From Gyromitra esculenta (Eukaryota > Ascomycota > Pezizomycetes > Pezizales > Discinaceae): DNA of 64,000 bases. The notes under the pieces were generated by a model. The model was given only the letters and a program-made list of their open reading frames with translations. It was not told where the DNA came from and did no database searches. Where the stretch lies: contig JBCAML010000002.1 in NCBI GenBank assembly GCA_038503075.1, positions 2,356,001 to 2,420,000 of the forward strand. Direction: 5' to 3'. Shown in pieces: positions 36,180 through 46,861 of this stretch (its first letter is position 1; every line of letters begins with the position of its first letter). The position numbers and the translations under genes are program-made.

Positions 36180-37503
36180 ATGGGTGGAGTAAGTAACCCC
36201 GTTCTATATCCTCTTGCTTAGCAGCTAGCTAACCCCGCCACAGGATCTCAACTTGAAGAAATCGTGGCATCCCCACCTTCTCAAGAACCAAGCGCGCGTC
36301 TGGCAAGAAGAGAAAAAGGCCCTCGAAGAACGCAAACGAACCGACCAATGGCGCAAAGAGCGAGAGGAGGAGCGACAGCTCCAGGAGCTCCGACAACTCC
36401 AAGAAGCAGCGGGTGGGAAGAAGGTTCTGGACCGAGTCGAGTTTTTGTATAGTGGCCCGTCGCAAGGGATGGATCGTACAACTGAGGAGATGGAGGCGTA
36501 CTTGCTCGGGAAACGCCGCATCGATTCGTTGTTGAAGGGCTCTGACAATGAAAAGCTGTCGAAGCAGGCTACGGAACAGGCGTTTATGGCTATGCAGAAC
36601 GCGAATACGGTTCGTGATACGGCGAATAAGATTCGTGAGGATCCACTATTGGCGATTAAGCGGCAGGAGCAAGCGGCATACGAGGCGTTCATGAAGGATC
36701 CTGTCAAGCGAAGGCAGCTGAAGGAGGTTGTGAACGGGAGAGAGAAGAAGGAGAAGAGCAAAGATGATGAGGGGAGAGATAGAGATAGGAATCATAGGAG
36801 ACACCGACACCGTGACGATGACGAGCGTAATAGAGATTCTAGAAGAAGCGGTCGGAGGGATAGAGACAGAGACGACAAAGACAGGTATCATAGGAAGAGC
36901 CATCACCGACGAAGATCAGTTTCTCGCTCTCGTTCACCGTCAAGAACGCCATCCACCCGCCACAGAGAAAGAGCCCGCTCAAGATCCCCTCGTCGCGAGA
37001 GCCGCGATTATCGCAGGCGCTCCCCAGATCGTGAACGTAGGCGTACCAGATCGACTTCTCCAGACCGTCGCGGCGATTTAGTTAAACGGCGGACTTCTCC
37101 ACCATACCGCCGAAGATCCCCTATCCCCCCACCACGCGATAACGGTGATCGTAGATCTCATGAATCCTACGGCCGTCGTAACGGAGCTACTATGGCCAAA
37201 CCGAGTGGTTCGCCCGCGCCTCCCGCCGAAGACCCTGCTGAGGAGCGTGCCAGGAAATTAGCAGAGATGCAGGCAAATGCGGACCAAATGAACTCTGATC
37301 GAGTAAAGAGACTAGCGGAGCTGTCTGAGAAGGAGAAGGCTGAGTTGGAGAAAGAGGAGGCAGCAAGGATCCATAGTAGTAAATATGGAGGGAAAGGAGC
37401 TTTCTTGAGCGGGGTCAACAGGAAGGCTGGGGATTTGGATCTTGGAGAACGGGTGAGAAGAGGGAGGCAAACACTAATTAAAGCTGAAGGTCGTGATGAT
37501 TAG
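36180..37503 (+). CDS. CWC25: Pre-mRNA-splicing factor CWC25
   Basis: A 9 nt first exon (36180-36188, Met-Gly-Gly) joins a large second exon (36244-37503) to give 422 residues. The join yields '[19 protein letters not shown]', the conserved start of Cwc25/Cir_N proteins, which justifies the tiny exon. Next come a coiled-coil, charge-rich helix ([10 protein letters not shown] ... [10 protein letters not shown]) and the Cwc25 core '[20 protein letters not shown]'. An RS/RD-rich region of about 120 residues and a short conserved-looking tail ([20 protein letters not shown]) follow. Cwc25 promotes the first catalytic step of splicing after Prp2 remodelling. The gene clusters with other splicing and RNA-turnover genes here. 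Confidence 0.93.
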
Positions 37504-38089
37504 CGGAGAAGCTGAACGTATGTAGTTGTAGGATAAGCTCACTTCCGCTTTTTCTTTTTCTTTTTTGCTTTGGCTTTAGGTTCGTTCGTGGTATTAGGAA
37601 ACTGTGTATCTGGTTAATATTCACTTGTGGTTTGTTGGTGGGGAAAAGAACGGAATAAGTTCCATCGGACTCGGATTTCTCTCTGGTTGTGTTTTAATGG
37701 CTGAGAAGGTTCTGTAAGGATTTAAGGCATTTAGCAAACTTTAGCAGATAATGTGTTAGGATGCCATTGAACCTTAGGTTTGGTTGACTATATGCAAAGC
37801 TCGATAAAATACAATAGAAAAAGCAATACATATGGATAGAGTCTGTACTAAGTGTAAAAACTCTTCTCCAGATTCTTCCTCTAGATTTAGTGCATATAGC
37901 GGGTGCACTTATCTATTTATATTAGACTAGCTGCTGCGATTCAACTTCACGAACTTCGAGTTTAAATTCCTAGTACCGGATCTTTATATCTGCTCTCATG
38001 GGTATCCATCCTTAGTTATAATTTCTAATCTGCTGTCGATCTTGAAAGGGAAAACGTTCAGGATCTATGTTTTTAGCTACTATGTACTA
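37504..38089. other. Spacer between CWC25 and the MITE
   Basis: A+T-rich, no gene seen. Confidence 0.55.
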
Positions 38090-38339
38090 CAGTTGTGTCC
38101 AGCAAGTTCATGTGCTTTTTGAAGTACCACGACGCAACGGCACTAGGGAAATGGGCCAAACTCAACCAAAGTATTTGTTATTCAATAGAAAAGAAACCGT
38201 GAGATAATTGAACACATATATGATTTATTTACATGATAGTAAAGTTAGAGTAAAATTCTAGCCTTTTTAATCAAGGTTTAGTATCACCTCAGTGTGTTGT
38301 GGTACTTCAAAAAGCGCATAGACTTGTTGGACGCAACTG
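38090..38339. mobile_element. 250 bp MITE with about 45 bp terminal inverted repeats and TA target duplication
   Basis: The left end (CAGTTGTGTCCAGCAAG at 38090) and the reverse complement of the right end (CAGTTGCGTCCAACAAG, ending at 38339) match over about 45 bp with only a few differences. They share the 16-base core GCTTTTTGAAGTACCA. A TA dinucleotide flanks each side (38088-38089 and 38340-38341), as expected for Tc1/mariner/pogo-type insertion. The 160 bp interior is A+T-rich with no coding capacity, so it would have been moved by a transposase encoded elsewhere. It lies about 500 bp upstream of the first gene of the novel tandem family. Confidence 0.85.
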
Positions 38340-38841
38340 TACCTAGTACGTGTAGCCACTGTAGGTAACTAAGTAATTAAATTAAATATGAGTTTTCTAA
38401 GTATTTTGATGCCGACTTTATCCAAACTTACCTAGAATTTTTCTGGATAACGCGCGATGTGAGGGGGGGGGGCTAGAACGCGATTAAACGAGAAAGCGAT
38501 TACTTAGACAATCTTGGAAAGATGAGGCTTCAATTCTGATCTTAGGGCTAGCATGGATTGTTTCAGGTATGCTATTGGCTTTAAAGTATTTTGCGTTATA
38601 AGACCCTGCCACGTGATGAACTTCAGTGTTAGCGACGGGCGTTTAATAGCCTTGCTTTGATTATTTAGAACTACTGGTAGGTACATGTATATAGAGTGCA
38701 GATACATGTAGTATAGGCGGCCTGGCAGAGTATGTCTCAGTGATGCCACGACTGAAGGTGTTGGACCGCGTCAAATTCTACCACTCTCTCATCCTTCCTG
38801 CTACAACCTCGCGTACCGCAAACAAATACCAGTAATTCGAA
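38340..38841. other. Promoter-side spacer of novel family copy A
   Basis: A 502 bp stretch between the MITE and the copy A start. It includes an eight-G run near 38463-38471 and a pair of TACATGTA octamers. No gene seen. Confidence 0.5.
38682..38710. promoter_or_regulatory. Paired TACATGTA palindromes upstream of copy A
   Basis: Two exact TACATGTA octamers (38682-38689 and 38703-38710), 21 bp apart start to start, or two helical turns, and 130-160 bp upstream of the ATG at 38842. The octamer is strongly over-represented in this window's intergenic DNA. The regulatory role is inferred. Confidence 0.4.
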
Positions 38842-39990
38842 ATGCCGGGCTCCGGTTTGACGTACAAATCTCTCCTGAAGCTGTCTGGGCTCCCTGACAC
38901 ACCAGAAACCCCTATTTTTGGCGAACTCTGCAAGGCTGTGAAGAAACATCTTAAGAGCCAACCTCGTGATTCCGTTGGCTTGGCTGGTCCAGGACATGGA
39001 CAAGCAGGCAAGGGCTCCAAATCAAGAATGTTTCATTCGTGGGTGGTTGATTACCTAGACAGTGGAATCGGACAGAAGTACTGGGGCCCTACGACAGAGG
39101 GAAAGTGGAGGCTTGATAGAGATAGGGCCTGGTGAGCTATGCTTACGCGTTTCGTACTAGATGATCCTACTAAATAAGACAATAGCATTGTGAGGTTTTT
39201 TAGGGATCTCATGATGTATCAAGCTAAGCTCGAACGAAAGCTGAGAAGCAATGCCGGTAATAGAGAAGGAAAGTGCGATAAATGCAAGGAGTATGAGGAT
39301 GATGATAGCTGGGAAGAGCAGTCTGGGGACGAGGATGATAGTTTCGAGGAGAGCCAACTGGGATATGAAGATATAGAGAGCGGAGATTTGAGCGAAGGGG
39401 ACCTGAAGAAAGAGGATCTTATGGAGCAGGGCCTGGAGGTTGAGGAATTGCCTCCTCCTTCGATTCAAAGACGGCTCGATACATATTCCAAAACTGCGGA
39501 AGCTCAAAACACGGCCAACTACATTTCCCTGCCAGATAATCTTGTCCTCACTTCCCCAATCAGTAAACGTTCGCTAAAAAGCTGCTCTTCATATCCGTCG
39601 AAACGCCCCCGACAGTCTAAATCCTCCTCGCTGGGCATCGTGAAAACCATTCTAGAAACCAGACACAATGGTCCTGCCTTTGAGCCGGCCCCAAGCTCAA
39701 GCAAGGAGAGAGTTTTCCAAACACGCCTCGGTGACGACGAAACCATCGTATTTCTTTTCGCACGATCAACGATCGGTTTTGAACAGTTTCTTAGTGAATT
39801 CTGTGATGGTTGGAAGATAGATATTGCCGATTTCTGTGCAGAAAATGTTAGGGCAAGGATCTCCATAATGGGCGCAGGAGATTATCAACTCAGCTTTGGG
39901 CCACACAGGAAGAAGAGTTGGCTTCATATTATGAAGGTGTTCGACAGTATGCCGAACTCCAGTATCCTGATCACTATATCTGACTTTTGA
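38842..39990 (+). CDS. Novel two-module tandem family, copy A (intact)
   Basis: Exons 38842-39131 and 39186-39990 give 364 residues. I do not recognise the family. The N-terminal module (about 24-95) contains 'DSVGLAGPG' and 'YLDSGIGQKYWGP' followed by 'GKWRLDRDRA'. The intron splits a codon (TG|C) directly after it, and exon 2 opens 'IVRFFRDLMMYQAKLERK'. An acidic linker follows with one CDKC pair and many Asp/Glu residues (about 125-180). The C-terminal module (about 272-361) runs from 'RVFQTRLGDDETIVFLFA' through 'ISIMGAGDYQLSFG' to 'KKSWLHIMK' and 'SSILITI'. There is no signal peptide, membrane segment or catalytic motif. The same intron position and both modules recur in copies at 40776 and 42185, which shows it is a genuine gene. 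Function is unknown. Confidence 0.82.
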
Positions 39991-40775
39991 TAGTCGTATG
40001 GACTATCGTGCGATCTATAGATTTCGCTAGCTTTTCTTCTTTATTTGTTACTACTGAGTTCAGCGTGTTGTTTCGATAATATATATGTATGTGTGTATGA
40101 TCTTTAAGTACAATATTTGGTTTGGTTCAAGAAATAGGAAAATTTTGCGATTGTAAATGGTATTTCTGGTATTAGGAATGTAGTTAATGAACGGGCGAAG
40201 TACCCGGACATATCGAGTGTTCTTGTCCGCATAGAAAACAAAATTCATACTGAAATTTTATCTTTTTATTAACAACTCCCCTAGCAACAAATAATAAAGC
40301 TCTCGGTGATTTTGAGTACTATGGTAATATTAGTATCATCGTTTGGAGTTAGAAATATGCGCAATACTCAAACGGCTTTCTTGAGCACGAGGGGCCTTAG
40401 AACTTCGGAGAAGCTTATATCTTATATTTTTAATAGTGGAAACGACCCGGACGTTTGAGGAGGTATATCGATGCAACGAGAAGATGTGAAGTTGACAGCC
40501 ACTTTTCCACAAAGTCTAGAGCATTTCTCTTCGTAAATTGCGGAATCTTGCTCGCCATATCTAGGTTTGCTTTTGGACCGCCACGAACGCGCGTGCGTGA
40601 CATAGTCTACTTTTCATTAACTCCTAGCGTCATATAACGTTAGTAGTTTTGAGGTCTTGCTGAGTATGTTTCACTACGTCTACACCCACTCCAGCTCCAG
40701 CTATGCCCGTACCTATTCTCCCTAAAAACTAGCACTTCGCTGTAACTACTCTCTATTTACACGCTCCAGCGGCTT
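39991..40775. other. Spacer between family copies A and B
   Basis: 785 bp, A+T-rich near 40240-40300. No gene seen. Confidence 0.5.
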
Positions 40776-41802
40776 ATAACGGCAGGATCGCTCAACCATC
40801 CATTTCTACAGAATTCCTTAGGGGTTCCCAGCACTACCTTCGAAGAACTCTGGGAAGCAGCTATCGGAAATTTAAGGAGAGAGCTTGATACCTCGATTGG
40901 GTTGGCCGGACCTTCAAATAATGGTCATGCACAAAAGGTCAGATTTTTCACCTGGGTCATCGAGTATTTCGATAATGGTATTGGACAAAAGTACTGAGGC
41001 CCTGAAAGTTAAGGAAAGTGGAATCTTGGAGAAAGCAGAGCTTAGTTAGCGCATAAGCTTTGTGCAATTAATCAGACGATGGCCGTAAAAACTGAAGGTG
41101 AAAATAGCGTTTTGGATTTCTTCCGGAGTCTTGTGATTTATCGAGTCCAGAAAGAACGAAGAGATAGAGCTGAGGGACGGAAGATGGACTCTAAAGATAC
41201 TCAAGGTGGGTGTGAAGGGTACGGATGAGGTAATAGCGGTGTGGGGAAGTAAGACAGTTATGGAAGCCAGAATCTAAAATGGCAGTATCTGGACGAAGAT
41301 AGCAGAGAAGGGCTACAACAATTACAGTCTTTTTCTAGCAATCGAACTTCTGCTCTTTGGGATGCCACGCTCAGAAGCTCCAACCTTGCAGAGGTTAGCG
41401 TTATCAAATACGATCCCGTGAAACCCCTCACTATCGCAGATTTGGGGTTTCCTAAACAAAGGGGTCTAATCTTGTCTTACTTTCCATCACTGATCAAAAT
41501 GGGTCTGATCGAGTGTTCGAAATTGGCCATGGGAGAGATCAAACCATAGTATTTCTCTTTGCTCCATTATCCATGAACTTTCAAAGTTTCTGCATCCGCT
41601 TCTGTGATATTTGGAGAAAAGACGTTAGAACGATAGAGGCTAGAGACGTTGAAGTTAAGGTTTCTATATCAGGCGCGGGAGAGAGTACCAACTGAGCTTT
41701 GGCGAAGTCAGGGAAAGAAGTTGGATGCATATCATGAAACTAGCGGGGAGGATACCGGGATCTCATATCCTAGTTGCCGTAGACGGACTTGTAGCTGAGT
41801 AA
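40776..41802 (+). pseudogene. Novel tandem family, copy B (degenerate)
   Basis: The parts of copies A and C appear in order but broken. The expected start codon is ATA (40776-40778). The N-terminal module 'TTFEELWEA ... GLAGPS ... EYFDNGIGQKY' hits TGA where the others have Trp of YWGP, then a TAA before 'GKWNLG'. Exon 2 begins 'VLDFFRSLVIYRVQKERR'. The C-terminal module 'RVFEIGHGRDQTIVFLFA ... VEVKVSISGAGE' has an apparent two-base AG insertion near 41685, after which the frame continues 'EYQLSFGEVRERSWMHIMK' to a stop at 41800. Several independent lesions make a sequencing artefact unlikely. It lies between the two intact copies on the same strand. Confidence 0.85.
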
Positions 41803-42184
41803 AACGCATTTCAATGACGTATATAACCTTTTTAGACTGCGAGAGATATTTCAGCGAGTATGGATGGTCCTGTGGAATTTTTGCCTAGAAAACTTCAAGC
41901 TACGTATAGTTGCCTCAGTTAAGTGAAACGGAGGTAATGATTAACAAAGAGGGAACACGATAAAAATAATAGACCAATTACGACTCGTGACATGGCAATA
42001 GGAGTGACACCATAAGTCTCACCATAAGCCTCAACATTAATGGGTATATTCGGGACGGGAACTTCCATATACTAAAGCTTATTACCATGTCTCGTATCCT
42101 CTCATCACCTCAAACTACCTTCAGCGTTCTTCGTATTCGATCTCATTACGATTGTTCTTCGTTCACATTTCCCAGTTGTCTGAA
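41803..42184. promoter_or_regulatory. Spacer and presumed promoter of copy C
   Basis: 382 bp between the pseudogene end and the copy C start, with a pyrimidine-rich tract before the ATG. No TACATGTA is present, unlike copy A. Confidence 0.4.
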
Positions 42185-43417
42185 ATGTCGGCTACAATGA
42201 ACAACTTTCAACAGATGTGTGAAATACCTGATACCTCAGCAAATCTCACTTTCGAGCAGCTCTGGGAGACCGTGAAAGTGCATCTCCGAAGTGAGCCTAA
42301 AGATTCTAAGGGTGTGGCGGGGCCAGGAGGGGATAAAGAGCAGTTTCTTTTGTGGACTATCAATTATCTCGATAGTGGGATTGGACGGCGGTTTTGGGGC
42401 CCTGGGACCGGGGGAAAGTGGTCACTTGAAAAAGATAAAACACAGTAAGGGTGCCACTCACGACAAAACTAACCGAAGTAAAGCTAAATCGAGAGAAACA
42501 GCATAGTGAATTTCTTCAGAAGCCTTGTGGCTGTTTTGGCAAAGGCGGAACGGAAATATAGGCGGGAAAGGGAGGACAAAGATAGGGTGACAGTCCGGAA
42601 AAGGAAGAACGACCCTAGAGTCGCAAATAGGAAAGAAGCAGAGGAGAGAAAGGGAGCAGAGGAGGGGGAAGTGGAGGAAGAGGAAGAGGACAATAAAGAC
42701 AAGTTAGGAGGGTTTGGAGATGGCCAGCTAGTGAAACAGGGTGAAGGCGAAAATAAAAAATCGAAAGAGAACCAGAGTAAGGACGAGTATGGGGAATTTT
42801 ACCAGCCACCTTCGTCAGTAACCAGGATACCGTCTACTCAGGGAGGTTTTCGCGAAAATCCCAACAACGCAACTGGCCAAGAATGGGCCGTTGGATTCGT
42901 CAAGCCTGAACCTTCGCTACCGGCGGGCTCCTCTGCTTTTATGTCTTCGATTAGAAAATATGCGTTTGAGAGCAGTCCTTTTCCACCCTCAAAACGCCTC
43001 CGACAGCTTGAACCTACTCCACCAGAGGTAGACAGAACCTTTCCAACTACGATCAATAACATCGAATATTCTACCTCGCTACCCAAACCCAATAGCAGTC
43101 GGGTATTCGAGACCTGTCTCGGGCATAGCGGGAAAACTGCATTCCTATTCGCACCACAGACGATTGACTTCCAAGACTTTTTTAAGCGTTTCTGCGAAGC
43201 CTGGAGGAAAGATAGCGACGAGAGGGATATCGAAGATGTTGAAGTCAAAATTTCTATAAGCGGTATAGGAGAGTATCAGTTGAGCTTTGGGTTAGACAGG
43301 AAGAGGAGTTGGTTGTACATCATGAAGATGGCTGAGAACAAACCAGATTCGAGTATTCTAGTTACTATGGTATTTGACCAGTGTATAAGTAACTGCGAGA
43401 ATATTTCTACTAGGTGA
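42185..43417 (+). CDS. Novel two-module tandem family, copy C (intact)
   Basis: Exons 42185-42444 and 42502-43417 give 391 residues. The N-terminal module 'FEQLWETVKVHLRSEPKDS' leads to 'GVAGPG' and 'YLDSGIGRRFWGP', ending 'GKWSLEKDK'. The intron sits at the same place and phase as in copy A, and exon 2 opens 'IVNFFRSLVAVLAKAERK'. The linker is a Lys/Glu-rich, coiled-coil-like stretch, different from the Asp/Glu-rich linker of copy A. The C-terminal module (about 287-377) is 'RVFETCLGHSGKTAFLFA ... VEVKISISGIGEYQLSFG ... RKRSWLYIMK ... SSILVT', then a short unique tail. Upstream in-frame codons exist, but the ATG at 42185 fits the position of the copy A start. Function is unknown. Confidence 0.82.
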
Positions 43418-45101
43418 TCTTTAAGATTCTCCGGATAGACGAATTTCGTGGGGTATTTCTGTATATAAATTTCGGGAGAGCACTTACTGTATACAGTTGA
43501 TTGAGGCAACCTATAGCAACCATCCCACCATAATTCGAAAGGCAAAGTCTGAAAATTATCCCAAGATTTTTCCCCTCAGAATAAATATCAGAATTAGGAT
43601 ATGCTTTATGTCTACCTAGAGAGACCTTTCTAGAGTTTTGGTTGCCCACAGAGTCTTTTTCGACCTAAAGCAGTGTAGGTAGTTCAGTATCTTTTGGAAA
43701 CAGCCCTAACTCTGTGCACTAGGTGAAAATTGCGGGACTCACACTAACACCCACGCAGGAGAATAACCTGAGAGGTACAGATGAGAGTGTGTAGCTGGAG
43801 CCATGACAGTGATCCACCTTGTAGATATTGAAAGTCAGGATACGCCTCTCCCCATTCCTACACACATCTACCTTCAGGAACATACTCTCCTTTAACAATA
43901 CGCTCAGACAGCTTATTACTCTCTCGATTGACTGGCCGTCACTAGCATTATCTATAACCCTCTATATATTTAGCATACATGGGATAATCTGGGGATACTA
44001 TAGGATCAATAGTACCTGCACTCATGTCCTGGAATGGTCGATTATCTAATTTCTACTTCATGTGATATCACTCGTCTTAGTTGCGTCCCGCCAACCGTCA
44101 CTCCTATATATCTCCAACCATGGATATTTAGGTGCTTGTTTATTTATTTAATGAGTGCAAGACACAAGCGTTAGGAGATTAAATCATCCTAGATCTAAAA
44201 CCAGTATTCCGAAACAAAGATCGGGAATATGTAGTTGGCGTAACTCAAGATCCGCACCGTAGAGATAAGAACCCTGCCACAGTGTCATCCATCAAAACTT
44301 GCCAGAATCTTAACGAAGGATATAGCTCACTAGGTCGTTGTTGGTGGCCATAAAAATTGGCCTATTTAGTAAACGAGCAATAGCATAAACCCCAACATAA
44401 ACAAACGAAATGACCATCCGTGAACACCAATCCCACTCACAAAAAAAGTACAAACCTATCCCATATCAACGGCACCCACCCAACCCATCATAAACTTACA
44501 CATAACCTCCCCTTCCTATATATATCACAATTGAATCCCTCCTCAGCTTCAATACGTCCCAAACACGTAGTACTGAGAAGAATATAGTTGTCTTTTTCTC
44601 TCTCCCTGCGTGTGTGTGTACTAGCCGTAATGAACAAAGGTCACTCCCATCGCAAAGGCGCCCGCGGCAGAATTCAGTCCCAGAAAAAAAAAATCCCCCC
44701 ACCCAGCCCAACCCTTTCCGCGGCCTAAAAAAGGAAGGCGCAAATAAGGAATAATAGAAAATAGAGGCCGGAAAAAACCAAAATAAATTCGAAAGAAACC
44801 GGAAAACCAAAAGGTCGAAAGGCCGAAGGGCTAGAAGAACGAAGAAAGAAAAAGAAGAAACGCAAGCTAAGTACACATTCGATTGAATTCCACCACCACC
44901 AAACCATGTAAACAAAACAAAAAAACAAAAACAAGACTCGAAAAAGTACGGGGGGATATACCGAGGGGGAAAAATCAAAACCAGAAATCACTCGAAGTAG
45001 TTCATGCAACGAGTGATCTCCGATGATCAAAACATCAAAGGCTAAAAACCGCCCATACGAGAAGCAAAAACAAAAACATGAAAAGGAAAGTCCATTTTGT
45101 G
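43418..45101. other. Spacer after the novel family array
   Basis: About 1.7 kb with no supported gene. A minus-strand open frame at 44496-44978 is Phe/Leu-rich, arises from A-rich plus-strand sequence and looks spurious. Confidence 0.5.
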
Positions 45102-46474
45102 TTAAGCCTTCACGCTTCCCAAATCCGCCGTCGAAATATGCTCCAGTAAGAACGGTACTATTCCCCCACAGTACTTACTCCATCCATCGTGACTCATATG
45201 CTGATCAAACGTATGTCCGAGCCCTGGTAATACTTTGAGTACGCTTTTGACACCTACCTCTCGCAGCATTTTTTCTGCTTCGATGCTCTCTTCTACGACC
45301 ACGGCTCTGTCTGCACTTCCGTGCACTAGATATGTTGGCGGGAAAGTGCTGCTGATGTGTAGCTGTGGAAACAGGCAATTCGCTTCTGGGGGAATCGCAG
45401 CGGCGACGCACCTCCAGTCGTAGTTTTCATCATCGACAGGAGTGCCGGATTTATTGGCGGTGAGACGGAGCAGGTCGCCGAGGCCTTCGACGCCGGTAAG
45501 GTAGTCTAGGTAGCACCCGGCTCTAAGCATGGTTGTGTACAGTGTGAGTAAACGGTCAGCGTATCCTGGGATCCGCTGGTGGTCGGAGCCAAAGGAGAAC
45601 GGACAGTCCGAGATTGGCGTGGCCGTATCTCGGGCTTCTACGGTAGCAGGCATCATAAACCGCGCACAGGTGCCGAGGTCGAGGTTTGGTTCCGGTGTGT
45701 GCAAATAAAATGGGTTTAGGAGATTCCCGCCGGTGCCATAGAGAGAGAAGAAAGCCTTAGGTCTTGGGGTTGCATAAAGGGCGGCAAGGCGGGCAGGGTA
45801 GGCACCTGCAGATGCACCGGCGACGGCAAGGTGGTCGGGACTGATATGGAAGTTGTGGGGGTCGCCGGGGTAGGACGAGGCGGAGAGCGCGGGGTTTAGC
45901 GACGAGGCGATGAAGGTGAAGAGTTGGCGGACGTCGTTCAGGATGTCATGGGCTGTGCACGGAAAGAGGAGACGGTAGTCGGCGGATATGAAGGCGATGC
46001 CCTTTGCGAGACAGTCGGCTACGTTGGTAGAGAGACACACCCATATGTCAACCCAGCGAATGGCACGCCAACAACCCCACCACAACCACCACCACCACCA
46101 CCAAAGCCATCCGACATTGACATCATAATCATCACAGCAATCATCGCCGTCCCATGCCTCCACAACCGTTAGGAAAAAAGGGTGCATAGCATACCCTTGA
46201 AGTCCCTTGGATAGAACTCTCGGTTCCCCGCCGTTAGCCCACCTCCGTGGAAAAAGACCACTGCAGGCACGATCATGGGCTTGGCGGGAGCAATATTCGC
46301 ACTCTGCCCCTCCATCATCTGGTTAACCCGTTCCATCAGCTGTCCAATTCTGCTCATGGCGTCGCGAGAGCGACTGCTCCTGGAAACGGATTCGCCGGGG
46401 ACATCTGGGAAGGTCAAGTCGAAGCGGATATTGATGCCGTTAATTCGTGAGTAGGTGAAGGTGCGGGTTGACAT
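45102..46474 (-). CDS. Alpha/beta-hydrolase fold esterase/lipase (HSL-like)
   Basis: Exons 46474-46195 and 46018-45102 give 398 residues. The oxyanion motif HGGG (His76-Gly79, in 'VVFFHGGGL') and nucleophile elbow Gly-Ala-Ser164-Ala-Gly mark the hormone-sensitive-lipase-like (alpha/beta-hydrolase_3) group. The strand 'GIAFISADYRL' precedes the elbow as usual. The catalytic Asp is likely in 'YLVHGSADRAV' and the His in 'GLGHTFD'. There is no signal peptide, so it is probably an intracellular carboxylesterase of unknown substrate. A 176 nt intron lies between HGGG and the ADYR strand; without it a His/Gly-rich nonsense insert would be read. It is divergent from GAR1. Confidence 0.88.
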
Positions 46475-46861
46475 AGTGTGGGAGGGGTGTGGTGGTGGTT
46501 GTGGGATAGACAGAATTGAGCTAAACGTGGGGCTTCTCAGCAGCGAAACGCAACACGAGAGTTGGCCCATCACACGATAAGCCGATTTCCGCAGAGCCTC
46601 GCTCGGTGCTGACTAAGCCGGTGTCGCGCGGGATCAGTTATTCTCTTTTACCGCGTACATCCAAACACCCCCCCACCAGACAGCCCTGCTGTCTTGGCAT
46701 CACTGGATCTGAGCTACAGTTTTCATCTGCAGGTGAACTTTTTTGAGAGCCTCTGCTACAACCACCAACCATCCAACCAACCACCACCCCCCCCAAACAA
46801 CCGCTAGTCGGCAGGTTTAAGTAGCAACTTCGTCAATTACCCCCCGAGTAGCGATTCGACA
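46475..46861. promoter_or_regulatory. Divergent promoter of the esterase gene and GAR1
   Basis: 387 bp between two head-to-head starts, with C-rich tracts (46663-46677, 46783-46799) and CCAACC repeats. The shared promoter role is inferred from orientation. Confidence 0.5.

Noticed and set aside
44496..44978. Minus-strand 160-codon frame rich in Phe and Leu
   Set aside because: Produced by A-rich plus-strand sequence; looks like a low-complexity artefact, not a membrane protein.
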